Shown here piece by piece: positions 12,900 to 25,169 of a stretch of 64,000 bases of DNA (position 1 is the stretch's first letter; the number at the start of each line of letters is the position of its first letter). Source of the DNA: Populus alba (taxonomy: Eukaryota; Streptophyta; Magnoliopsida; Malpighiales; Salicaceae); assembly GCF_005239225.2 (NCBI RefSeq), contig NC_133288.1:12468169-12532168 (forward strand), in the 5' to 3' direction. The position numbers were made by a program, and so were the translations under genes. The notes beneath the pieces are model-generated. The model was not told the origin of the DNA. It searched no databases and worked only from the letters and a program-made list of their open reading frames with translations.

Positions 12900-13900
12900 T
12901 ATTATTTTTTGTCTTAATATTAAGTAAAATGACATCGTTTTATTTAAATAAATTGAAACCCTAGATTAAATTAGGTCATAAATTTCCTTTTTGATTTCAG
13001 TCCTCGATCTCCAATTTGTTCAATTGAATCTAAATTTAAGAATCAATTCTATTTCACTCCTACTGTATTTCAAAAGGACCTTTTGATTTTAGTGTTTTTT
13101 TCAACATTGATCTTGTATATTTTTAATTTCATCCTTAATTAACCTTTAAATTTCTAATTTCTTTAAATTCACCCCCTATTTATTCTATATGTTTTCACAT
13201 CTTTTGCATCTTGATCCTCAATCCTAAATTTCTTCAATTAGACCTTAACCCCTAAACTTTTATTTTCTTGTAATTTCGCTCTTGGTTTTATCCAATTAAG
13301 CTTCTAAAAGTTTAATTTGGTCCTTCAAAATTCTAATATTCTCAATCAATCCCAAATTAGGCTTTTAAATTTAATTTTTCACCAAGTAAGTCCTTAATAA
13401 AATTAATTTAGCCCACATAAAAGTCTAAGAAGTCCTTGCACTTAATTAATTCTTTTAAATTTGGCCCAAATTATTTCTTAACCTTAATTAGGCCTATGAC
13501 TAAAACAAATTAGCCATTTAAAAGTCTAATTAAATCTTCAAACTTAATTTTTATGCAAATTCATCTAATTTTCACTTTAAGTTAACCTTGATTTTACATT
13601 CTTCTAATATTCTCAATCAATCCCAAATTAGGCTTTCAAATTTAAATTTTCACCAATTAAGTCCTTAATAAAATTAATTTAGCCCACATAAAAGTCTAAT
13701 CAAGTCCTTGCACTTAATTAATTCTTTTAAATTTGACCCAAATTATTTCTTAACCTTAATTAGGCCTATGATTAAATCAAATCAGCCATTTAAAAATCTA
13801 ATTAAGTCTTCAAACTTAATTTTTATGCAAATTCATCTAATTTTCACTTTAAGTTAACCTTGATTTTACATTCTTCTTAAGGTGGCTCACTTAATTTTCC
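12900..13900 (-). repeat. LTR-like fragment, reverse orientation (family A type)
   Basis: Repeated phrases of the type 'AATTAAGTCC', 'TTAATTAGGCC' and 'TCCTTCAAA', plus the AAAATGACATCGTTTT box at 12926-12942, match the U3-like text of the other family A copies read on the minus strand. Outer ends were not located. It contains a 271-bp tandem duplication, annotated separately. Confidence 0.5.
13331..13872. repeat. Tandem duplication, 271-bp unit, two copies
   Basis: The unit starting TTCTAATATTCTCAATCAAT at 13331 recurs at 13602. The copies are nearly identical across the full unit, with scattered single-base differences such as TTTGGCCC versus TTTGACCC. The duplication is internal to the reversed LTR fragment and looks relatively recent. 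Confidence 0.92.
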
Positions 13901-15300
13901 AACACTTTGCACTGTCACTGTCCCCCCCTCTCTTGTTTTAGCCAATGCACCATCTGCCTTGGTGTTGGACTTGTTTTCTTTCCAATTATTTTAGATCTCT
14001 ACATGCTATTGAATCTCTTTTCATCCATTTAATTTTTCCTTACTTACCTGAACATTTTGGATGTGTTTGTGCGGCTTTTCAAAGGGAATTAATGGCTTAA
14101 ACAACCCAAACTCTTAGAAAGCTTTTCATTCAGTCTTCTTAACTAAGTAGATCAATGGATTGATGAATATAGAGAAAAGGAGCTAATAAATTAGTTAATT
14201 GTTTTATATTTTCAAGTCATCTATGCTATATATTTAACAATTCCATTTTCCTTTTTAATAAAGGAACCTTAACATATAGGTTTTACCAAAATGCAGCGAC
14301 CTCCTTTTTTGAACTACATAGACAACCCTCCACTGCTATTCTAAACTCCAATGATTTCATATTTAAAACTTCATTTATGTCAAGTGCAGTACATTTTCGC
14401 CTAATTAATTCAACTGTTGAAACATAGGGTTAACTTCTCTCAAACATTTGTTTGTTGTACATGCATGTGTTGTTGAGACATAAGGCTGCCTTCTTAGATT
14501 TTAGGTCTGCCCTCTTTTTTACTAGATGGACAAGCCTCTTTTGCTATTTTCTTACTGCAATTGTAACATGTCTAAAGTTTTGGTGGTGTAAATTGCACTA
14601 CCATGTCATCTAATTAATGAAATTGTTGAAACATAGGGTAATGCTCTCTTAGCATTTTCATTGCCAACCATGCATGTATTGTTGCATCATATTATTAGCT
14701 TCTTACAAGTTTCCTAGCTTTGTGATTTTTTATTTCATTTTAATTTTTCATAACATGCTTGAGAAGATAGGCTTCCCAATTAGTCTTCTTAAAAAAAACC
14801 TCAGCTTTAGGATTCCCATCTTAGTTGCTTGTACTTTAGAGGTTGATATGTGATGTGCTCTTTGCATAACTACTTCTTCTTTTTTTCTTTTTCTTTTTTT
14901 CATTTAGATGCATGTTTTTTTATAGCATATTTCTTGCATTTTATGTCAAAAAAGCATTATTGCATGGAATCTACCACTCAATAAATCATAGGAAGATAGG
15001 TCTTCTTTTTTTTTTTGCATAATTACTACTTGCGCACTGTCAATTTATATGTACGATATTTGTTCAGAACTTCTTTCTCCACCTTATTGTTTTGTACAAC
15101 ACATTCCTACCCTTTTCTTGATCAATCTAGAACTAACAACTGAAGAAGAAAAATCTTAACATGACTTTCTCACCTTTTCATTGTTCTTTTGATGCAAGAT
15201 TAATAGCTTTTGAACTTCCACCATATTGATCAGGATATTGATGTGAATCTCATGGATATAAATATTTAAAAACCCATAGTTAAATTGATCATTACCAAGA
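13900..15300. repeat. Intergenic DNA with a diverged internal direct repeat
   Basis: A block around 14402-14480 (CTAATTAATTCAACTGTTGAAACATAGGG..., then CATGCATGTGTTGTTG) recurs in diverged form at 14611-14690 (GTTGAAACATAGGG, then CATGCATGTATTGTTG), about 209 bp later. No coding content was recognised in the surrounding sequence. Confidence 0.6.
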
Positions 15301-16470
15301 AAGGTAAATTCATACTTATGATTGAGCTTGACACAACAATAACCTATATTGAGACACCAAGACTATAGAAACTGAACCCCCCCTGACACCTATAAAGAGA
15401 TACAAACAAGTAGAAGATGTTGTGAAGCTTGGTTAATTCTTTGATAAGTCATAATAGTTTAATAAAGAACCAAATTAAGAGAATTTCCTCACATGTATAA
15501 TAGATTATTCTAAAATCAAAGTCTATAAAAAAAATAATCTAAATACAAGCTAAATAACTCTATATATAATAGGTAAAAACATCATAAACAAGTTTGAAAA
15601 AATAACAAAAAATTTATAAATAAAATAGAAATAATAATAATAAATCAACTAGGAAACTAATACAATTTCTGCATAATAGCTTTTGGACCTTATTGCATAG
15701 CCTTTCCAATGTATGGCCACTATGAAATTTTAAATCTATATGAAATAAGGCCTTTACAATTATCTGAAAAAATTCCAGCATCATTCAACAATTGGATAAA
15801 AAAATTATACTAGTCAATGTAAGACTGTGCATTAAGAAATATAAGCCTAAAACACCTCTAGTGTCTTTGAATGATAAGGAAACCTCGTTAATGAGAAAAT
15901 CTATAAAACAAAAGAAATCACAACTTGTTGACATGGGAACCCTTGCCAAAATAATCTTAATTGTTGTCATCTATATTGTCCTTGTAGAAAAGAAATCCTC
16001 ACTAAATAAGAAGTGCATAAATCATAAGAAAACAAATAGCAAAACTTGTATAACAACTTTTAGATAGTATCATGATGTCTTCTTTTTTTTTTTTAAGTTT
16101 GATTAACCTAATAATAAAACAAGACCTCTCAAAACTTCTGATGAAATGTCAACTTAATCCAACAATCAAATTGAGAGTTATGCTTGTTAGAATAAAACTA
16201 TAGATTAAAAAATATTAAGCCAAAAAACAAATTTGATTGTCTAACTCTTGCATGGATCGTATCATTCCCTTTTTTTTTTTTCAAAAGGATTCGTCATTGA
16301 ATCACCAATTGAAACAATAGTAAGATTAAAAGAAACAGATGCACTCACTTCATTACCTTTAATGTAAGTCTTTCGAGCTTTGTTTTGCTAATTTTTACCT
16401 CCAATGATGATGTATTAATATAACAGCTTTTCTATCTCATTTTGCATCCTTTTAGCATGAAAATTCTCTC
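15300..16470 (-). repeat. LTR-like element, family C copy 1 (reverse)
   Basis: On the minus strand this reads ATTTGATTGTTGGATTAAG, then GGTCTTGTTTTATTATTAGGTTAA, then ACTTGTTTATGA, TACCTATTATATATAG and ATTTAGCTTGTATTTAG. The same ordered blocks occur at 30940-31420 on the plus strand, where the TATA-like box is clearer. The 15930-16470 part also matches 18430-18960 as a direct repeat. No open reading frame of note. Confidence 0.6.
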
Positions 16471-16479
16471 TCTCATTTT

Positions 16480-18430
16480 ATATCCATCCACGCTGATTTT
16501 AGAGGGAGACTAAAATTATTGTTTGAAAAATGTGTAAATGTATGTTCATATGGTTTTATTAGTATAAGAAATTATTATTGGGATAGGTGTTTAGATAAGG
16601 ATGTGACAAATTTCGTGTTGTGAATGTGTTTTAGGAAAGTAGTGAAATATGAAACTTATGATATTGAGTAATTAAAAACCAATGTCAAAGTATGAGGAAG
16701 AAAAATTATAGCAGCATTGTTAGTAAAAAAGTATAAATGAGCATGGTTGGTATATGTGGGAGTTAGGGATATGTTTGAAATATATGAGTAAGCATGATTT
16801 ACATGTATAAAAGTAAAGATTTTATTTGAATTGTATAAATGATAGTTAGATTGGACTGTGTGTATGTGGTATTATATGCTAAGTAAATGTGAAGGTTTAA
16901 GAAATAACATTTAGATTAAGGTTGTGGTAATTGGTTAAAGGAAATTGTGCATTTGTACAAAGTCATGTATTATTAGTTTATTAATTATTATGATTAGGAA
17001 AATTAAAATAGAATTATAGGTTGAGTATATAATTATCATGTGTGGAAGTTTAAAATTTTATAAACAGTAAGCAAAATTGTTGAATTGAATTTTTATTATG
17101 TCTTGGATATTTCACAATAGGAATTGAATATTTTGCAAGGTAAATGGATCATAACAGTGAAGTGTTATATATAAAAAATTGAATTGACTGCAATGAAAAA
17201 TTTTAATATGATAAATGAAAATAAACCATAATGAATAGTGAGAATTTAATTAAATTGACCGCAATGGTAGAATTTAATATGAAAATTTTGATTTGGTCAC
17301 AACAACGACCCTAGATAAAAGAAATATATAAAATGAAAAAAAATATTTTACAGTGTCAAAATTGGCATAAGAACTTTTTAAGATGGGAAAATATTTGAAT
17401 ATGCTAAGATAATGGACATAAGGGATATTTGAGACTTGAAATATATGTTTCAGCCAAAATTTTGGTTATAATGGAATAAATGAATATTTATGTATGAAAA
17501 TTATATAGATGGTCAATATATATATATATATATATATAGGACAAAAAAAATATTTGAATATAAAAATATAAATAAGTCACAAAATGGCATGATGAAAATT
17601 CGAGATGAGAATTGGATAAATAAGCCATGAATGAGCATGAGTAATAGGGGGGAATGAAAAAATAATATGGATGAGCTTTGATTGAGATATTATATGTGGG
17701 AATTGAAAAGCGATACTAACAAGCAAGTTATAAGTGACACAAGGAATATCAAAATATACAAATAGAAGTAAGTGGGCCGGAAACACACAATAGATGATTA
17801 GATTAACATACAAAATCAATTGGTTAAAAAATAATTTATAAACGTGAAAATAAGTGAAGCGAATGATAAATCGAGGTAATAACCTTAAATGTTAAGGGTG
17901 TTATGATAGACTAATGAAATAAATGATTAAGTCAAGATGTGATCACGATTAAATAAGGGGGAAATGAGATTTTAAACTATTTGGTACTATTAACTAAATG
18001 TATTTGTGATGATTTTATAGAAATAATTGAATTAGATTGTAAGTGGAGATTGTAATGGATATATTCATGGTATCGACATGAAATTTTGTGAAAGAAATAC
18101 TTGTGTTATGTTATTTTTAGAGTTGATAAAGTAATCAATTGAAATGAATATTTGTATATTGAAAATCTTATTTTATGTTCCTATGTCTTCTACAGGTGTT
18201 TTTCTATTTGTCCAAGGTATCTCGAGATCGTGTTCAGATCTTCAAGGATTATTTTATTTTAAGAAAAAGTTTGTAAAATTAGTTAATATTATATAATAAA
18301 TTATTGTATGTTTATTAAATAGAAATGATGTATAGATTGTACAAATAATGAAAATGAATTATGAAAGAAAATACTCTTTCATGTACATGATAATTGGAAA
18401 GATGAAAAATTGCATAAAAAGTTCATAGTG
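16480..18430. other. AT-rich DNA between two family C copies
   Basis: Very AT-rich with a (TA)n tract at about 17517-17538. I see no recognisable gag, protease or polymerase motif in any frame. It could be non-coding interior of a non-autonomous element, since diverged direct repeats flank it, but that is not shown. Confidence 0.4.
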
Positions 18431-18960
18431 TTAATGGCTGACATAGAAACCCTTGCCAAAATAATTTCAACTGTTTCCACCTAAATCGTCCTTAAAGAAA
18501 AAGAATCCTTACTAAATAAGAAGTTCAAAAATAACAAGGAAACAATTAGCAAAACTCATATAGCAACTTCTAGTCTGTATCGTGATGCTTTTCTGAACTT
18601 CGATTAATTTGAAATGAATTCAATATAAAATAAGATCTCTAGAATTTTTTAGTGAAATTTTAATCTGATCCAATAATCAAATTGAAAATTATAATTGTTA
18701 GAGTAAAACTATATATTAGAAAACATTACGCCAAAAAATAAATTTGATTGTTCAGCCCTTACATGGATTATGTCATTATCTATCTCTTCAAAAGATTCAT
18801 CCTTAAATCATCAATAGAAACAATGGTAAGATATAGAGCAATTGTAGCACCCACTTTATTAGCATCTTGTTTAAGCCTTCATAACTTTTTTTGTAATTTT
18901 TTACCTCCAATGACATTGTATGAATATGAGAGCTTCTCTCTTGTTTTGCTTCTTTTCATA
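18430..18960 (-). repeat. LTR-like element, family C copy 2 (reverse, truncated)
   Basis: It aligns with 15930-16470 over about 530 bp. Shared strings include AACCCTTGCCAAAATAAT, CACTAAATAAGAAGT and its variant, ACAATTAGCAAAACT and its variant, and ACCTCCAATGA. It stops abruptly near 18430, where copy 1 continues, so it is truncated at its minus-strand 3' side. Confidence 0.65.
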
Positions 18961-19036
18961 ATGCAACTTCTCCTTCTTGTTTTGCATCATTTTGGCACTA
19001 ATTTGAAGTTTTCCAATCATCAATAAGTTTCTTTGT

Positions 19037-19225
19037 TTATGCAAATAGCATTGTAAGTTTCTTGCACTCATTTACTAAGCTGATAGAAGCCCTTTCACCA
19101 TTAACATTTATAGCTTGGAACCTCAGTTTCTCTTGCCTCCTAGCAATAGCAACCCTTGGGAATTGTCCCTTTTGCAATTTAGCATCTCTTTTATTTACTC
19201 GTTCAAACCACTCATCAAATCTCAT
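19037..19225 (-). pseudogene. Unidentified coding-like fragment (62 codons, highly charged)
   Basis: On the minus strand a 62-residue frame runs MRFDEWFERVNKRDAKLQKG, then FPRVAIARRQEKLRFQ and LVNECKKLTMLF. A further charged stretch (KKLIDDWKTSN) follows in a shifted frame. Base composition is less AT-biased than its surroundings, and the peptide is amphipathic and Lys/Arg/Glu-rich, as in a real protein. I do not recognise the family. It sits immediately upstream (minus strand) of the family C copy, so it may be part of that element or a captured host exon. Confidence 0.4.
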
Positions 19226-19509
19226 ATTAGTCCTTTCAAGTTGATATTATATAGCCTATAACATAAAAGCTTAGTTTTTTTTTCTTTTTTTTATGGAGAT
19301 GTATCATTTTTAAAGGATATCATCAAAATCTAAAAATCAAGTTAGTAATAAAATATTCTTATACACTTTTTCATATGTTTTCACTCTATAAAATATCACC
19401 CCACTCGTATTTGATTTAAATTTAGTTTTTCAAGATAATAAATCCACATTTTCATATTTTACCTCTTATATTCACTCTTTTAGTTCTTTAAGAAATTAAT
19501 TATAAGAGA

Positions 19510-19980
19510 TAACGACCTTATTTGTTTTTACGTTTTAAAAAAGCTTTTAAAAAATTTAAATTTTTTTATTTTTTTTTTGTTTCATATTAATATTTTGTTT
19601 TGTGTTTCAAATTATTTTGACACGTTAATGTCAAAAATAATTTTTTAAAAATAAAAAATATATTATTTTAATATATTTTAAAATAAAAAAATAATTTAAA
19701 AATTAACCACAATCGCACTCCAAAATATCCTTAGCAACCTGATGCAACTTCTTTGCTTGTTTGGCAGTGTAGTTGTAGTTGTAGTTGTTTTGAAATAACT
19801 TTTCATGCCAAAATATATATCAAAAAAATTTTATTTTTTAAAAAAATTATTTTTAACATCAGTAAATCAAAATGATTAGAAAATACTAAAAACATATTAA
19901 TTTAAAATTAATAAAAATTAAAATAATTTTAAATTTTTTTAAAAATATTTTTAAACACATAAATTGATAAATTGCGTTGT
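19510..19980. mobile_element. Inverted pair of AT-rich MITEs (family D), back to back
   Basis: The right copy (about 19755-19980) begins TTGTTTGGCAGTGTAGTTG and runs through ATTTTTAACATCAGTAAATC. The left copy (about 19510-19730), read on the minus strand, begins TTTGGAGTGCGATTGTGG and runs through ATTTTTGACATTAACGTG. The two are diverged inverted copies separated by about 25-35 bp. Each has the Populus-type MITE layout: TGTTTGG-like start, poly-A/T middle, 'TTTTTGACATCA' core. Confidence 0.7.
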
Positions 19981-22954
19981 CCATGATTTCAGTAATCTGT
20001 AGGAGGGTCACCTGCAGCATACTACGTGCCACACCTATACCTCTTGTTGTTTTTAAGAACAAAAAGCTGTCACTCGAGGTTCATTTCAGTATGGCCACCA
20101 TTAAACACTGCTGAAGCATGGCACTTAATTATTCTTATCATCATGCAGCACTTAATTGGTACGTGGTCGTGATATTTATTTATTTTTTATTTTTTATTTT
20201 TTCTGGAGAGTTGATGCTTCATGTGACTATAAGAGAAGTTATAATGAGTATTTGTACTTTTGTTAGAAAAACAAAGAGTGGTCATGATTCCTTGTTGGTA
20301 CTTTTGCACTTCAAGGAAAGCTGAGCTAAAGCCTAATTCTCTGGGCACGGACCGCGTAATTTCATGGCTTAAGGGCACGATTATTCGAAAGAAAATTTAT
20401 GATGATCTCTAAAGCAATTATAAAGCAAAAAATAATATCTTAATTATTTTTATGTGAAGACATAAAAAATAAAAAATAATTAATTTGAGAAAATATTATA
20501 ACACTCAACAATAAAGAACCTAATAAAATTTATATTTCATTTTCATTAAATATGTATGCACAATCACTTGAGATACACTTTAAATTATGGGTTACATTAT
20601 ACTAGTTACGTAGCTATACTAGAAAGATATAGTAATGAAAATTGAATATTTAATACTAAAAATTTAAAATTTACTAGTGGATATTTACACTCGATGGAGC
20701 AGCTTTTGTAATGGAAATCCTCTACAAAAATATATATCATTAAATTCATGATAGATTCAAAGTTTATTTTTCTTAATAAAATTAGTGAAACAATAGAGTG
20801 ACTTCAAAGTTTCTTAAAGGATATTCTATATTAACCAAAATTATTGCTAGCAATTTTTGTCTATTATGATAGTTAGTTAACAATAAGAAGGGCATAAAAT
20901 AGCATACTTTCAAATGAGATTATTTATGTTAACTATTTAAAGTCAAAGAAAAATATTGAGATCTGCTAACTAAAAATTTGTAAAGAGAGCTTATGTACAA
21001 TTCATAAAGGAAAATGAGTTTAAAGCCTTAAAAGATGAAAGAGTATAATAATGGTAAACCTATCTAGTTGACTAGAAATTTCAAGATATATGTTCAAACC
21101 AAAAACTAAATAATGTCATTCTTAGTAGTACTTAAAAATTATTATTTCCAATTTATTTCTATAATGAGAAAGGTATTGGCTGTAATGTTATAAAATGCAA
21201 GTTGTTCTTTTAATAATTTTCATATCTTGGTATACCAAATAGAGTATAACAAAATATTTTTAATGAAAGATATTTTATATAAGTAAGAAATGTGTCCCTT
21301 TCTTTGAGAATTTATAAAATAATATATTCTCTGAAGCACTCAAGAATTATTCAAAATCAAAATATAAACAATCGTCGGAATCAAAAGAAATCACTAGTTG
21401 GGGAACTATGCAAATACTATGGTCTTGGTTTACGTAAAAAATTAAATAGTTCAAGATATTGCATTCAATAATTAGCTTAGTAAATGTGGTAGTATTTTAT
21501 TAAGAAAGGTTTAAGGCAAAACCCTACCTATCTTGATGTAGTGATCCATCAAGTTGTTATCTCAACAAATCTTCGAGTTTTTATATAGTGGTCAAATAAT
21601 TTCCATTCATACGGGGGGTTATTAAAAAGATTTTTTAAAAAATATATGATTAATGGACACATTTAAGACCACATTAAAAATGGAATAAACTCTGTTTTTT
21701 AGGTTAAAATTTTATTGAAAATTATTTTCTAACAAAAGTACTTTAACATGAAATATTAACATAATTAAAATAAATTAAAAGTAAATGAAAAATTAATCTA
21801 AAATATTCCACATTGAAAGAATACAAGATTTTATTATAGCTTATATAGTGAGAAGTTGAGAAATTTAAAATAGATATGCAGGGTACTAAAGCTTTTAGAA
21901 GGAAGAGGCATTAGACTAAGTGGGCTTTGGGTTTAAGCCACATATATGCGATCACTTTACTCGAGCATGGGTACGAGTTTGGCCCCATGCCCTAGGTCCC
22001 AGGACCTACATCTTGGGCCTAGGCTTGGGTTTTTGTTTGAGTATGGGTTTGAATTTGATGTAAAATAATGGTTTGGCTCATGAATAATTTTTTTTAGCCT
22101 ATTTTGGACTTGAGTTTGGGTTTGTTATAAATTAGTTATTAGGGCCATAAAGAATTATTTTTTATCAATCCATTTTATTTAGCCAGCCCATGAATAAATA
22201 GTCTAGATAATAACCTTCCACCTCGTAAACAATTTATTTTCATAGGAAAAACTTCATGTTTTAAGGTAAAAAAGTATCATATTTTTTATTCTTTTTATGA
22301 CATATAATTAAGGAATATAGTGAAAAAAAAAATTCTAATAATTATCATAATTAATTTTGCATCAATTTTGATTCAAAAAATAAGTATAAAAAAAATGATT
22401 GAATGAGAGATGTTTTGCACACTAAGCTCTTTTTCCTTGTTTTCAACATTTTGTGCTTTGCCTTTCTTTTTCATTCTATAGCTTAGGTACAATTTTTTGT
22501 TGAGTTTGGAGTTTGTTTTCTTGGTTCATGTTGAGATTCTGATTGTAATTAATCTATTTGTATCAAGTGTGAACAATAAATCTTTAAAGATAAATAAAAT
22601 TTTAAGGCAAAAAGATACCATCTTTGATAGCAATATAATGTGCATTCTTTAGATTCCAAGTGCTTCAACACTTAAATATACCAAACAATATGTTTAAGAT
22701 ATTTTCTATACTATTTTTCCATGCAAGTAGTTGTCTATAAAGCTATAGTTTTTAATCTTTAAAATTATAAAGCTATATCCTGGAGTATACTAAACAATAT
22801 GCTATACATGGGATACCTAAAGGTCCCTAAAATTCAAGACATTTCTAGGGAGCTGGAAAGATAATTTTCTCATAAAACGTAGTCGTATCATTATCAGATA
22901 GTGATAGTAAAGGAAAGACACTTGGACTATATATGCAACATCATATGAGTTTTG
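19981..22954. other. Intergenic DNA, no gene recognised
   Basis: The part at 19980-20390 is less AT-rich and holds short overlapping frames on both strands, none with a recognisable domain. At 21900-22140 there is a run of TTGGGCCT/GGGTTTG-type repeats. The remainder is AT-rich with many stops in all frames. Confidence 0.45.
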
Positions 22955-23130
22955 TTTTTATATTTTAAAAATATTTTTGAAAAAATTAAAATTTTTTTAA
23001 TTTTAAATTAATATTTTTTAGTGTTTTTAGATTATTTTAATGTGTTAATATTAAAAATAATTTTTTAAAAAAATATTATTTGATATAATTTTAAATAAAA
23101 AATACTTTAAAAAATAATTATAAAAATTTA
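22955..23130 (-). mobile_element. AT-rich MITE, family D (reverse)
   Basis: It resembles the inverted MITE at 19510-19730 in the same orientation: a TTGTTTTTATATTTT start, TTTTTAGTGTTTTTAGATTATTTTAATGTG core, then AATAATTTTTTAAAAA. The terminal repeat is degraded. Confidence 0.5.
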
Positions 23131-24282
23131 TGATATGGTCCGAATAGGACAAACACATGTGTTTTTTCCCCCCTTGTTCAAGTGGGCAGTACACCTCGAA
23201 GAAAGGAAGCTTATTTTCATTTCTTTCTTCAAGAGGGTCCAAATTAGCAGATCTGGTTGTGCAATTAGTTTCGACTAGCACGCACTATTAATTATTTTAT
23301 AATTAATTCCTTGACTATAGAAAGCAAAAATAAAAATAATTATTAGAAACTAATTCCTCCTACCGACAATTATCGTGGACAGAATCTTTGAATCTAAATT
23401 TGTGTCTGTCTTTTAATTCAGAAGTCCCGACATTTGTCGAAGAATCAATCTCATCTTGCATAGATTTTATCTATTGCTGCAATTATACTTTTTAGTTAAA
23501 CAACTGTATCAGGTGTGCGACTTAATTAAAAATAACTAAAATATTTAAATAAAAATAAAAAAAATTAATGCACATGGCATTTTTAGTTTAGATTGTATCT
23601 TAAAACACTCAGGATTATAATAGTTTTTTTTTCCAGTTTTTTTTTTTTTCGATTCAATACTTTTAAGTTTAGTTATTTAATGCTAGAGTTAATGATTTAA
23701 GTTATAATTGATGATTTGTCTTAGAAAACTTCGTAAAGTTCTCATAATATTTATAAAAAAGTTTTTTTAAAAATTTTATTCTTTAATATGATATTTTTTT
23801 TATTTTTTTTTTGACATTTAGTTAATTGAAAATTAGATTACATAATTTATTTGGGATTGTTTTCCATAAAATTATTGTGGTCTCCAAAAAACATCTTAAT
23901 ATTAGGTTGGTGCTTAACAAGTATTTATTTTTTTATTATATAATTAAATAAAAAATAGTCTTAAAAAATTTATTTATTTGATAAGTGATTTTAAATTAAC
24001 TCGATCAATTTAATATATCATTATTTTCATATTTTTTTATATATTCTTCATTTTAATAAAAATAAAAAAAACCACCGTTAAAAAACATTTTCTTTGAATA
24101 TGTGTTAAGCCACTATCTTAATAAAAGTTTTATTGCACGTTAAAAGGCAGTACACGACGGCAATTTATCTAGTTTATGTGCTTCTGGTGAGATTCTTGAT
24201 GCAATTGCAAAGTAATATTAAGAAACTAGTTAACGTTGTCATGGGAATGCGTGGAGCATAAACTAATTAACCCCATGTAATT

Positions 24283-24326
<44 letters not shown>

Positions 24327-25169
24327 CGGATTGATTTTTAGTGACATTGGGGGCAGTGTATTGCAGCATTGCATGTGAGGTGAAGGGAATAAAGAGACTG
24401 GACAAGGGAAAAAAAGTTGTGGTCACAACTTGTTTGTCCACTGACTAGTAGAGATGTTCATCATTGTGATTGGACTATCTAATTCTTTTATTAAGCCTTC
24501 TTTTTTTTTTTAACAAATATTATATAGTAGCAACGAGATCATTGTATCCTGATCGAGTTGTCTATCTAATTTGATTAGGTAATTAATATTAATTAAAGTT
24601 CAAAGGGGTGGAATGGAACCACCTAAATAAACAGATAATCACTATTGATTTAATTTAAATGATGTAAGAAATTGAAAAAAAAATAGAAGCATGGAAATGA
24701 GAATTAAATTAATTGTAATGTGATATATTCATTTTTACTTTAGTTTAATGACTTAATCTACATAATAAAGTATTTCTCTAATCAAGTGCTTACATTAGAC
24801 TCCATCAAATATCAGGTAGATACATAGGCCACGAGAAAATTTCTATTCATTTTTAATCCATTGCCTATAATTTTATGTTTTTTTCTTTAAGTGTATGTAT
24901 TCTTATTTTTATTTTATTTGAGTGTGAAATTTTAAAAATTGATAAATTGACTATTGTTATTTAAAAAATCTAACAAATTTTAAATTCACAATATTATGTG
25001 AGTCATATATAACCAAGTCAAATAAAATTAACAAAATCATAATAATTTATTCAAATTAAAAGAAAATAAGAATAAAAAGCATCAACAATGATTTTCTAGG
25101 TAAATCACAATTGATTACTTCAAGTACACATGATTAAAAAGGATATCATAGTTACTTTGAAGATGATAA
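23131..25169. other. AT-rich intergenic DNA with a long (TA)n microsatellite
   Basis: A (TA)n tract of about 40 bp lies at 24285-24324 and inserts an alternating Ile-Tyr run into a spurious minus-strand frame. No gene was recognised. Several poly-T runs occur at 23620-23650 and 23800-23815. Confidence 0.5.

Noticed and set aside
17577..17819. 80-codon minus-strand hydrophobic frame
   Set aside because: Chance frame in AT-rich DNA. No signal, domain or supporting context.
20118..20378. Overlapping plus and minus frames of 60-70 codons
   Set aside because: They overlap each other, no domain is seen, and no promoter or splice context supports either.
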